Positions 52,780 through 63,679 of a stretch of 64,000 nt of DNA are shown piece after piece. Position 1 is the stretch's first letter, and the number at the start of each line of letters is the position of its first letter. The DNA is taken from positions 11,924,245 through 11,988,244 of the forward strand of contig CM030852.1 of the NCBI GenBank assembly GCA_018105865.1. The letters are read 5' to 3'. Source of the stretch: Metaphire vulgaris (Eukaryota > Annelida > Clitellata > Crassiclitellata > Megascolecidae). The notes below the pieces were generated by a model, which saw only the letters and a list, made by a program, of their open reading frames with translations, searched no databases and was not told the origin of the DNA. The position numbers were made by a program, and so were the translations under genes.

Positions 52780-53600
52780 TTTCATCATTAGAAATTCGAT
52801 TTAATTACATGTGATTGAAGTTACTTTATACACAGTCATCATGACATATAAATCACGTACGTCCGTCGTGCATGCAGAAATAACGCGACATCGATTTACC
52901 GTTAATTCTGGAAAATTGAATATTGTAAACATCTCGGCATATTTGTCGGGAATCAAAATTGTATCGAATAATCTTTTCACGCAATTACAAAGCTCAGTTA
53001 GAGAACTGCAAAAGTCAATATTGCTCTTACAGACTTCAATAACGCATCGCCGCCGCCGTGTCGCTTTTCGTCTTGTCACATCGTCACAAGACACGTCCTC
53101 TATTCAAGATACATGTCCGCTTGCCCGATACGGGTAGAACCAGTGCATTGTTCTCTCCATACATGTATGATTCGCAAGAATGAGCAACTAGACCACGATT
53201 GTCCACTAGAACGTATATTTCCTATGCCTGCCAATAGAAGATTGTACAATTGTGTATTCCGTAAAATATTTTTCCATCAATAGATTTCAACAATAAGCTA
53301 CATCGTTAAATTGGACCGCAGCAAGCCGACGGTGAGTTTATACGTTCAACGAGCCTGAAAGGCTAAACTAAAACTAATACCGTGAGTGTAAAATATAGCC
53401 TATGTCCCTGTGTCTGTATGAGTGTGCATTTGAATGTCTTTATACCGTGCTGGTTTTCGCTCTATGCAGGCTAGTCGGCTTGTCCATGGAACATATTTTC
53501 TGCACATCCCATCTCATCCTATGGCAATTTATGCATATCGCATCCATTCCATCCCATCCCAACCCACGGGAATTCCATTATAATAGTGTCGCTGTAAAAT
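52780..53600. repeat. Duplicated 5' flank of copy D
   Basis: Matches 18160-18910 and 57900-58690. At about 53600 it breaks into the propeller-like ORF, not found next to A or E. Confidence 0.75.
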
Positions 53601-53613
53601 ATTTTCCTATAGA

Positions 53614-53973
53614 TTGTCGGTCCTGCGTAGCGAACGGGTACGTTGCATGTGTTTCGTCCGGGGTGCGTTGTGGGTAGGCCGCGAGAGAGGAGATATCATG
53701 GTAATCAACGTCACGCACAATAATCCGTATGGTTTCGAACATGGACAGGTTATTGCCGTGTTGAATGTCAATGACCAGGAAAAATGCTTCAGCACTGAAC
53801 ATCTCGTGAACATGAACGACGAACGCGTGGTATCCACGAAGACATGCGGAATCCTCAAACCGTGCGTCAGTCGACTCATCTGGTCATCTGGTCGGCTTTT
53901 GGTCTTGACCGAATTAACCAGTACAGAAATATCTGGAAGCTTTCGAGCAGCCAGACCAGTCATGACAAACTGA
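53614..53973 (+). CDS. Possible beta-propeller (WD40/LRRK-like) exon, 119 codons
   Basis: The frame reads VRCMCFVRGALWVGRERGDI and MVINVTHNNPYGFEHGQVIA, then ends SGSFRAARPVMTN stop. The LWVGRERGDIMVI stretch looks like a blade of a WD40-type propeller as in LRRK/ROCO kinases; I cannot be sure of the family. No splice-joined partners were found. A 3' partial duplicate lies at 49098. Codon use is more GC-rich than its surroundings, which suggests genuine coding ancestry, perhaps an exon carried by duplication. Confidence 0.45.
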   Translation: MSVLRSERVRCMCFVRGALWVGRERGDIMVINVTHNNPYGFEHGQVIAVLNVNDQEKCFSTEHLVNMNDERVVSTKTCGILKPCVSRLIWSSGRLLVLTELTSTEISGSFRAARPVMTN

Positions 53974-54076
53974 AGTCGATGAAATCGCCTTCTATTTTCA
54001 TGCACATTTAACGCTTGATTTATGAGAACATTTTTAGTCTTTCCAATACGTTAGTATTTGAAATCAATGTCAGATC

Positions 54077-54473
54077 CATGGGCGTAAAACACGGGGGACG
54101 GCGGAAAACGGTCCCCCCGAATAATTAGTTGGCGGGAAACAGAGTATCAATTATCCCCCCAATGTTTTGGGCTATATGGTAAAAAATTCTATCCTACCCT
54201 ATGATGTTGATGCCAGAATTACGCCAAATCCTCATTCTCTCATTTCGGATGACCTTTTTTTGCTTGTCAGGGTAGTTGGAGAGGGAAAATATAAGAATAT
54301 CAGGATGACCTTCTTTTTGGCTTGTCAAGACGTATTTCATGGGCGATTTTAAGTCTCCATCATAATATGCAATATCCCCACCAAAAAAATGGGAAGATAT
54401 TTATATTTCTGGGGGGTCAACTTTTTAAAAATTATTCTATCCCCCCAATGTTGACGCCAGGTTTACGCCACTG
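54077..54473. mobile_element. hAT-like element, 397 bp
   Basis: The ends CATGGGCGTAAAACACGG and CAGGTTTACGCCACTG are imperfect inverted copies, flanked by the exact 8-bp duplication GTCAGATC (54069-54076 and 54474-54481). It has CCCCCCAATGTT subterminal repeats and no coding frame. Confidence 0.9.
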
Positions 54474-55157
54474 GTCAGATCTCCCAAAATTCTCTTACCA
54501 AGCAAGATTTGCTTATCATAGTAGGCTATAGCACTGAAATTGGCAACAGAACCTTTCTCTGTGTGTTAGATCTTGGGGCGGACGATGGGAGAGCGGAAGA
54601 TGGCAGAGTGGGCTACGTGCTGGAAGCGGTAGGCTGACGGAATGGAGAAGTTTCGTGTCTAGCTAATGCCGCTAATGAGCTGGCAGAAAGTACAGTAACT
54701 ATGCTGATGGTGAATTATTCACAAAATTTAATTTACATATTGCTTATCAACGGATCTTCGCAGCTTGGCTTTTGACAGCATGGATTGACTAAATAGAAGA
54801 GATTTCAAAATATTAATTAAAAGACGAGGTTTTAAATACGATATTCTCAAATGATGAGGATGGTCTTTTATCCATCACCTCTTCGCCAAAGCGAATGGAT
54901 ATTTTTATACTATGTGCCATTAACTGCTCACCATATTTTATGCCTGTTTTTGTAAACTGGGCAAAACTTTTAAATATAACGTTAAAAGTCTTAACATTGT
55001 AATTATAAACAAAATCTCGGACGTTTAATTAATATCGTTCAATGCAAACCTATGTTCGTTTGTGAAGCTAAGTTAAATGTAATCTCGTATCTAATCGTAT
55101 TCCATCATTCCTCAATTATCCACACTCAGACGTCGCCATTTCGATTTGAAGTGTAAT

Positions 55158-55511
55158 TAATGGGTGACCCGTCAAATGCGCGAACGACATTTGCGCGCCG
55201 ACATTTGCGCGACGACATTTGCGCGATATTATATAATAATACGGGTTAGGGTAAGGGTTAAAGTTAGGGTTTGATTTTGGATTATTTTGGGTTTTATTTT
55301 GGGTTATGATTAAAACTATAGTTACTAAAGGATGACACGGATGACCTTTAATTTATAGCGCAATTTGTGATTCCTCGAAATACGCGCAATAGTCGGCGCC
55401 CAAACGTCGGCGCGCAATTGTCGATTTTACGTTCGCGCATTTGTCGTCGCGCAAATGTCGGTCGCGCAAATGTCGGGGCGCAAATGTCGGTCGCGCAAAT
55501 GTCGGTGAACC
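55158..55511. mobile_element. Foldback element with telomere-like core in copy E, 354 bp
   Basis: Arms of ACATTTGCGCGACG-type units on the left mirror GCGCAAATGTCGGTCGCG units on the right. The centre has ACGGGTTAGGGTAAGGGTTA. Flanked by the 7-bp duplication GTGTAAT (55151-55157 and 55512-55518). Copies A and D show the empty site. It is related to the element at 39113. Confidence 0.87.
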
Positions 55512-57563
55512 GTGTAATCTGAAACAAAACCAATATGGGCGGCGGCGTAAAGAAAAAAATCGGAGAAGTTTCGAAAATATCGGTCGGCGAAAAATGGGTT
55601 AAATTTCAAATGCACAATTTGTGGACGCTCCATGTGAACATCTGCAAAGCCAAGCCTTCGCTGACATCTACAACTAATGTAATTCAGAAATTTGTCAGTG
55701 CATAATCTCAAAACAACGTTGCCTTCATCGCTATGAACGTCAGCCTGCGTGTCAAGAAGGCCATCTTTGAAAATCTTCCTATACAATGAAACAAATCCAA
55801 ACACGACCTGAACCTCCTTGTCAAATATGGCGCACCATTCACTCGTAATGATCAAAGGAAGCGATCGAAAAGCGTTATTTGGATCCGAAAGTAGCGAGTG
55901 ATTTTTACATTCACCTGCCCAACAGGTGCCTTCATTGCACACCTTGATCGCAACTTTGTAGTCCATAAGGCAAGTGAATAGGAAATTGGCTCGATAAGAA
56001 GCCGCAACCATAAACCATGGGCTTGGTAAATAGTCGTCCACGTCCTTTATAAATCTTGATAATATGAGTCTAGCAATATTTGTTAATGTACTGTTTTCTC
56101 CAGCGTTTGATACCAAACCAATATCGGTATCCAGAGAGCAGACAGACTGTGAACTTCCTCTTGTGATCAGCTTTTCCCACAATGTAATCAGAGAATCAGA
56201 CAATGACACAGAGACCTCATAATTTCCGGTGCAACCAGATGTCATGGCCTTTTCGAGATAACCTGAGGCGGCAACAACATGCTTGCATTCGAGACTCTTT
56301 AATAGATATTTCTTCCGCAAATTCATAGTCTTTAGATGTGACAATATCCCCAGATGAAGATATTTTATGCTGCGCAGAAATTCTTTTGAATTCATAATAT
56401 ATTTTAAAATCTGGACGGTCGTCCTCCGATCTAGTGGATTAATAACACTTGCCATAAATGAAAGCTAGCTGCAGATAAAATAACGCCTTATTAGGAAGTG
56501 AAATCGAAACTTGACCTATTTGACAGGCCTTTGGCATTTCATTCAGAAGCGATCGAACGCAATTGTCTCCTTGGTGAAGAAGAAATTCGATTTCTTTACT
56601 TAGATCAATGTCATCACTCAGATAATCGATCATGTTATTAGAAGGTATGAAATAGTTAGGACATCGTCGATCGATTAGCCATTCAACCATTGTAGCGATC
56701 AACTCGACAATGGAAGTCTCAAGGTTCATTTCTTCCCAGAATTCACGAGGTTTTTCTTCACAGGCCCAAAGGATCAACGTTTTGAAGAAGTAAGTACAAA
56801 GAACGGTTGAATCTTCTCCACCACAACTCTTCACTACTTCGCTTTTGACCAATCTGAGAAGATGATAAATCTGCATTTGAACATCTGTCCAGCTGTAAAT
56901 CAATATGAGTTCCGCCTGTGAAAATGAAAATCTCCATTGTGTAGCGTCGTTCGGATTGCTCTGGTGAGGTTTTGCAACGAAATGACAACCGTTGTTAACG
57001 ACTTTATCGATATCACACTTCGATGGCCAATGGTTATCTCGTTTTCTTGTGACCCACTCTGCGGCCTCTGGGGGCCAATAAGGACAGTGAATGGCTTCAA
57101 CTTCGTCTGTTTTTAATTGTCTCATATGCTTCCAAGAAGAATCATATTGCGAAAGGCTCTCGACAAAATGGCTTGCCTTTTTATGCAGCGCAATATTAAT
57201 GATTTTCATGAGAGAAGGACCTTTGGCTTTTTTCTCCCAAACAAATGTCTTGTCCTCTCGGTCGACGTAGGGCCTTTGAAAGAACTGTTTGTCATTATTA
57301 TCGGTGACAAGTTTTGCAAATCCCGCATGAACATCATTTGTGCATATCGTAAGAACTCTGGGTTTACGTCTAAAATAAGACGGAACTATTTCTTCTGGTG
57401 GAATGGCATTGAGATCGTCAGGCGAGACAAGAAAGTCAATATCAGTAAGATCTGAAAGCATCAAGTAGAACGGTCGTTCAAATAAACTTCCTGTCGGCAA
57501 ATACGATTGTTGATCTCTTTTTGATAAGAGCCAACAGAGAAATCTTTTCTCTACTCGATCCAT
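55427..57563 (-). pseudogene. Mab-21/cGAS-like gene, copy E (frameshift plus insertion)
   Basis: Frame 1, 57563-56439 (374 codons), carries LPTGSLFERPF, TDIDFLVSPDD, DEVEAIHCPYWPPEAAEW, TQWRFSFSQAEL and CPNYFIPSNN. One extra base near 56448, compared with D, ends it at AFIYGKCY. Frame 2 (56455-55427) continues with INPLDRRTT through AAAHIGFVSDY. The last host codons are cut off by the foldback element at 55511, so the frame ends in RHLRPDICATDICATTNART from the transposon arms. Confidence 0.88.
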
Positions 57564-57899
57564 TTAACATAACCGATTGCACAGCGCCAATTAGACGGGA
57601 TATGATTCTTGGAAGGAATGATTATTGTTATTTACATGAAGATCTCGGCAAATTCGATTGTCAAATTTTCACATAAAACTGAGGACGGCTAGTATAAAAA
57701 TCCACTAGTGTCAGGCAATTTTGAAGTACTATTGTCCTTTGACAATGCTGTGCAAAAGAACTCTGTTGAAGAGTTTAGAAATTCCTGTACGCCCACAGGC
57801 ATGTATCGATAAGTTCAAGTAACCTACTAGCTTCTGGTGAAGACCTCTTCTGAGCTATGAGAAAAAACACTGATGTTACTTATTATATCATCTATTTCA

Positions 57900-58745
57900 T
57901 CATTAGATATTCGATTTAATTACATGTCATTGAAGTTACTTTATACCCAGTCATCTTGCCATATAAATCACGTCCATTGTGCATGCAGAAATAACACGAC
58001 GTCGCTTTACCAATATTTTGGAAAATTAAATACTGTAAAGTTGTAAACATCTCGGCATATTTGTCGGGAATCAAAATTCTATCGAATAATCTTTTCACGC
58101 AATTACAAAGCTCAGTTAGAGAACTGCAAAAGGTCAGTAATTTTCTTACAGTAACGCATCGCCGCCGAATCGCTTCTCGTTTGTCACATCGTCACAAGAC
58201 ACGTCCTCTATTCAAGATACTTGTCCGCTTGCCCGATACGGGTAGGGCCCGTGCATTGTTCTCTCCATACATGTTCTCCATAGCCTACATGTATGATTCG
58301 CAAGAATGGGCAACTAGAACATGTTTGCCCTCTGGAAAGTATATTTCCTATGGCTGCCAAAACAATATTGCACAATAGTGTAGCTGTGAAATATTTTTCT
58401 ATAGATTCCAACAATACACTGTAGGCCGCAATTGTTAAATTGGACCTCTGCAAGCCGATGATGAGTTGATACTTCCAACGAGCCTGAAAGGCTAAACTAA
58501 TACTAATACCGTGAGTGTATAGACTATGTCCTTGTGTCTGTATGTGTGTGCATTTGAATGCCTGCTGGTTTTCGCTCTATGCAGGCTTGTCCGTGGAACA
58601 TATTTTTCTGCACATCCCATCTTATCCCATGGCAATTTATGCATATCCCGTCCATTCCATCCCATCCCACTCCACGAGAATCCCATTATAATATTAATAT
58701 GGAATGAGTCTACAGTTCAAATAGAATTATAATTTTTTTTAAAAA
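57900..58745. repeat. Duplicated 5' flank of copy E
   Basis: Best match to the flank of A at 18160-18960, including CCTCTGCAAGCCGA and the CCCATCC stretch. Confidence 0.75.
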
Positions 58746-58769
58746 TTTAGGTTTAGTGTCTACTAAATA

Positions 58770-58930
58770 CAGTGTTGGGGAGTAACGAGTTACTGTAACT
58801 AAGCTTCTGTAACTTAGTTTAAAAAATAAGTAAATGTAACTGTAACTAGATACATTTTAAAAAGGTAACGAGTAACTGTAACTAGATACTTTTTGAGGAA
58901 CTGTAACGGAAATTTTATAGTTACTTTGCA
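58770..58930 (+). mobile_element. hAT-like element, one end
   Basis: Begins CAGTGTTGGGGAGTAACG and continues with many GTAACTGTAACTAGATAC units, the style of hAT subterminal repeats. I could not find the opposite end before gene F. Confidence 0.5.
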
Positions 58931-59043
58931 AGTTACTTTTTATTTCTAGTAGAATTTCTATTAAAAGCGAGCAGCAATTGGTACTACCAGTACAATTGGT
59001 ACTAACGGTAGTGTCTATATTGTGGACTTTTTAGCGTCTTTTT

Positions 59044-59195
59044 CAGGGCCTGTTTTAACGTGCAATGATACACAAAATGTGCAGTGATAAATTGGAAATG
59101 TGCAGTGATAAAAATTAAAATGTGCAGTAATAAAATGAGTAGTCATTTTCAAATGTTAACATTTTGTGCATCACTGCACGTTAAAACAGGCCCTG
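59044..59195. mobile_element. MITE with hAT-type ends, 152 bp
   Basis: The ends CAGGGCCTGTTTTAACGTGC and its mirror GCACGTTAAAACAGGCCCTG are perfect inverted copies. The interior has three ATGTGCAGTGATAAA-type repeats. No clear 8-bp target duplication. Confidence 0.75.
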
Positions 59196-59652
59196 CTTCA
59201 ACGTTCTAACTTCTAACTGTAAAAGTGTATTCTCATTAGAAGTGAAATTATGTGCGCTGTATTATATGTGTCAGAGCCACGGCAGAGTAACATGGTCATC
59301 GAAGAATGTCGGTCCAAAGTCAACGTGAATCTGCTTGGGACGAGCTGGCTGGCACTGTAGCACACTCTGCTGCCAACTGTAGCACACTATACTGCTGTCA
59401 ACGTTCATATCTGCTTACATTTGAAATAGTCAGTTCTTTATTGTTATTATGACCCAATTTTCATTGCAAAATACAGCTGCATTATCAGTCTTACGTACAG
59501 GCAGAGCGGGTCCAAAGAGTTATATAGCATGCAAAATACTTAGATGTTACACATCGTTCATTGCGGTCCTCTATTAGAAGTCCTACTAGTTAAGCGTTGT
59601 ATCGTATTGATTTTGACCAACTTCTACCGATCGCGTAACATTGTCAACGTGT

Positions 59653-61731
59653 TCAAACACCACTCTTATCAGAATCGAGGTCAAATTTTGATCCCAAATG
59701 TGCAGCGGCGCAAAGAATAAAGCCTGACAAGTCTGCAATATGCATCGCAGAGAACATGGGATTGAGCTTTATTTCTCTCATCGGTGGAGGCTTTAAATAG
59801 TCACGTTCATCGCCAAGTTTTCGCTGACATCGATATCTGATGTAACAAAGAAATTCCCAAGCGCTCAGTTCAAGGACAACGCTGTTGTGTTCGTCTCCAT
59901 AAGCGTGTAACCGTGCTCCAAAGAGACATTCTTCGGAAATCCTCCGATACAAAGAAACGAAACCAAATACGACTTGAATGTCGTCGTCAAATATAGCCGA
60001 CCATTCACTTCTTATAATGAAAGGAAGCGACATGAAATTCCGCCCAAATTCTTTCCATACCAACTCCTCCCTATTTTCACGCAGCAATCTCGCGACATCA
60101 TCACACAGCTTTGTTGCAGCTTTATAGTCCATAGCACCGGTGAATAGGAAATTTGCTCGATAGGCAGCCGCAACAAGAAACAAGGGCGTTGGTAAATAAT
60201 TATCTATATCATTCATCACTCTTGATAAAATTAGTCGTAAAATAAGTGATATACCGCTGTCTTTAGTGCTGCTTGACTCTGCAAAGTTAACGGCACCCGA
60301 AGAATAGCCACGCGTTGAATTTTCTTTTGTGATCAATTTTTGAACCAAATCAAGCATCGTATCAGACATCGACACAAGCACTTCAGTATTTCCGAATTCA
60401 CTAAATTCCATCGCCTTTTTGAGATGACCCGCGACGACTGAAGCAAACCTGGATTCACAATTATTCTGTAATAAATATTTCCTCCGCAATTTCATCATCT
60501 TCAGGTGTGATAAAATCCCTAGATACAGATATCTTATGCTGCGTAGAAATTCTCTTGAACCTCTCAGATATTCCAAAATTCGATTATTTATCTTCTTATC
60601 TGGAGAATCAATTACATTATGATAATAAATTTTTATGAGCATATGGATGATGGTTTTATGTGAACATGAAATAGAAAATTCATCTCTTGGATAGGTCTTT
60701 GACATTCTATTCGACAGTGATCGAACACAGTTGTCTCCTTGCTTGAGTAGAAACTCGATTTCTTTACTTAGATCAATGTCATCACTCAGATAATCGATCA
60801 TGTTATTAGAAGGTATGAAATAGTTGGGACATCGTCGATCGATTAGCCATTCAACCATCTTAGCGATTAACTCCATAAAAGAAGTCTCTAGGTTCATTTC
60901 TTTCCAGAATTCACGAGGTTTCTCTTCACACGCCCAAAGCATCAACGTCTTGAAGAAGTAGGTGCTTAGAACGGCTGAGTCATCTCCGCCACAATTCTTC
61001 ACTACTTCGCTTTTGGCCAATCTGAGAAGATGATAAATCTGCATTTGAACATCTGTCCAGCTGTGAATCAATATGAGTTCCGCCTGTGAAAATGAAAATC
61101 TCCATTGTGTAGCGTCGTTCGGATTGCTCTGATGAGGTTTTGCAACGAAATGACAACCACCGTTAACGACTTTATCGATATCACTGCTCGAAGGCCAACT
61201 GTTTTCTCTTTTCCTTGTGACCCATTCAGCGGCCTCTGGCGGCCAACAAGGACAGTGAATGGCCTCAACCTCGTCTACTTTAAATTGTGTCATGTGCTTC
61301 CAAGAAGAATCATAGTGCGACAGGCTCTCGAGAAAATTAACTGCTTTTTTACCCATTCGAATTTTTACAATCTTCATGACAGAAGGACCATGCAATTTTG
61401 TCTCCCAAGTAGGCGTCTTTTTCCCCCTGTCCATGTCTGATCTTCGAAAGAACTGGTTGTCATTAGTATCGGTCATAAGTTTTGCAAATCCCGCATGAAC
61501 ACCGCTTGTGTATATCGTAAGAACTTTCGTTTTGCGTCGAAAGTAAGAAGGGACTGTTTCTTCCGGTGGTATAGCACAAAGATCGACTGGCGAGACTAGA
61601 ATGTCAATATCGGTAAGATCGGAAAAAATCAAACGAAGCGGTCGTTCAAAGAAACTTCCACATGGCAAATACCGGATTTGGTTAATTCTTGATAGGAACC
61701 AAAAAGGATGCTTTGCGTATCCTTCATCCAT
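59653..61731 (-). CDS. Mab-21/cGAS-like nucleotidyltransferase-fold protein, gene F (692 aa)
   Basis: An intact single-exon gene, the most divergent copy. G25-S26 (LPCGSFFERP), D41 and D43 (TDIDILVSPVD), D153 (KVDEVEAIHC, likely third acid), TQWRFSFSQAEL (208-219), CPNYFIPSNN (301-310), and the C-terminal AAYRANFLFTGAMDYKAA are all kept. By family, a cytosolic NTase-fold protein related to cGAS-like receptors; enzymatic activity and ligand are unknown. It differs from the others mainly in the stretch after residue 330 and in the final 100 residues. Its flanks do not match those of A/D/E beyond the gene. The ATG agrees with B and C (MDEG). Confidence 0.92.
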   Translation of the reverse strand: MDEGYAKHPFWFLSRINQIRYLPCGSFFERPLRLIFSDLTDIDILVSPVDLCAIPPEETVPSYFRRKTKVLTIYTSGVHAGFAKLMTDTNDNQFFRRSDMDRGKKTPTWETKLHGPSVMKIVKIRMGKKAVNFLESLSHYDSSWKHMTQFKVDEVEAIHCPCWPPEAAEWVTRKRENSWPSSSDIDKVVNGGCHFVAKPHQSNPNDATQWRFSFSQAELILIHSWTDVQMQIYHLLRLAKSEVVKNCGGDDSAVLSTYFFKTLMLWACEEKPREFWKEMNLETSFMELIAKMVEWLIDRRCPNYFIPSNNMIDYLSDDIDLSKEIEFLLKQGDNCVRSLSNRMSKTYPRDEFSISCSHKTIIHMLIKIYYHNVIDSPDKKINNRILEYLRGSREFLRSIRYLYLGILSHLKMMKLRRKYLLQNNCESRFASVVAGHLKKAMEFSEFGNTEVLVSMSDTMLDLVQKLITKENSTRGYSSGAVNFAESSSTKDSGISLILRLILSRVMNDIDNYLPTPLFLVAAAYRANFLFTGAMDYKAATKLCDDVARLLRENREELVWKEFGRNFMSLPFIIRSEWSAIFDDDIQVVFGFVSLYRRISEECLFGARLHAYGDEHNSVVLELSAWEFLCYIRYRCQRKLGDERDYLKPPPMREIKLNPMFSAMHIADLSGFILCAAAHLGSKFDLDSDKSGV

Positions 61732-61739
61732 CTGTTATA

Positions 61740-63679
61740 CGATAATTATCTTTCCCTTCCGTCTTATCGACATAGGTAGTAATGTAGTGAGGTTGAACAA
61801 CTGTTAGAAAATTCGGCAGCTAATATTTCAGCGAAAAATATGTACTGCTATAGAAAAATAATTCTGATGCATCATTCTATGTCCTATAGTAGCCTCTTCC
61901 TGTCGTATAATAATGCAGATCTCATTTGAAATACTGGCTGTGCTGTGCAACGAACGATAGGCCTATGTTCCGCAGTAATAATATCGGTGCAAACGTTACC
62001 TCCCAATCCATCAATATGTGGCTTACATCATCTGGCCAGTCTAACATCGACTTAGCATAGATAGAGCAACAAGGGGCTTGTGCCTGTAGAGCAACGAAAT
62101 TATCATGACACACAATGGAGTCGGGCTGCTGCTTCTGAGCTTCGTGCATGTGAGGCGTTTAGACGAGGTCAAAGCGTACGTTGGTTGGAACCAAGTAACA
62201 GACAGACATATGGGCGTCCATCTCGCTGCAGGAGGTTCAACGGTCAGACCGAATTAGCATGCAGCGCAGGGTCTTGTCTGAGGCCTCTGGTAGCTTGCCA
62301 ACGTAGCATTTAACAAAACGGTGGTTATACACTATACAGTACAGTGCTGTCCTTGGATGAAATCGCCGTCAGAATCGGTCGTTCAGATTTCACTTTCATA
62401 ATTGAGCCAAAACACCGAAACAACTGCTGGGAATCATCCGGCAGACAGCTAATTGGACATCTTTCCTCCTCTCTGCGGCAGTTTCGCCCATAGATGTATT
62501 ATTATTATGCACTAGACGCCGTCTATGGCTTCTGTTGCAAGTGCTCTCAAAACATCTCCGGCGCTGTAAATCCTTCGGTTGGACGCCATTTTTAAATGCC
62601 ACGAAATTAAAAGCTTCACCTCGAAAATTAACACAATTTAGACGCAACATTCATTCAAATATACTGAGTAAAACTCCGCAAAACGCGCACGTTGGGTCTT
62701 TCCCATCTATATTTAACATCTATAAAAGAAAATGCTAAAAATAGGCCATTACAAGCTTAAACGGGTGCGTTGCTCATATGCTGTCGAAATCGACCGCATT
62801 CGCCGCGGAAGAGTTAAACCATCACTTATTTTCTGAATCAACCAAGCCCATCATTAATATGGAAAAGTCTGACCCAATCCAACCCAAAAAACCATGGGTT
62901 AACCCAACCCATGGACATATCTGCTGTGACACCCGATGACTGTGCATTAGATGACCAGTTATTCTTTTGCAATTTATATTTTCTCGCTTTAAAAACATAT
63001 ATCATCTTATTTAATCGATCAATAAACTTAGCAGAATAGTTCGTCAATGAATCATGTTCAAGAGGATGACGAAAAGTTTCATTTCAATGCGCGCTAGTCT
63101 TTATAGTAACTCCGGGCGTGCGGTTTCCAACAATGTAGCCTACTTGGAGAAGTCAAGATTTCTTTGTTGAAACGACAATATTAAACTTCACCTATTTATT
63201 TTTTTAAAAATCATAAAGATAAATCTGCTCACTGTAATAGCGAGTCCATTAACTTGTCTTATCGTAAAGTATAGTTTTTCATTGATCTTTGCGCGAAGCA
63301 TAAGTCGTTTTTCAAGTCACCTTTATGTCGCTCGATGAGCACTGAATAGGCTATGTGCTATATTCTCGTCGACTGCTGTCGCACAAAACAGTAGACAGTT
63401 TTACGTGTGCTATATCATTCACCGTCTTCATAATAGAGTTTGACAACATCGGTATAAAAAGCGTAGACGTGGAACTGAATTCTTTCTGCGTCTGTGACTT
63501 GTACCTGGAGACGGTTTGTTCCCATTCATACGGCTGGGATGTCATTCAGGATGGACCAAGCACGGAAACCAATTGTTGAGTTGCTTCCTCTATTTCTCCT
63601 CCTCCTCCTTCTTCTCCTTCCCTTTCTACTTCTTCTCCTTTTTCGTTTTCCCCTTCTCATCTTTCTCCTTTTTATCCTC
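61740..63679. other. Intergenic stretch, no gene recognised
   Basis: At 62880-62926 a CCATGGGTTAACCCAACCC stretch ends with ACCCATGGACATATCTG, resembling the right end of the hAT at 37513; its left end is not found. Short frames at 61922-62313 and 62396-62650 are unassigned. Confidence 0.4.
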
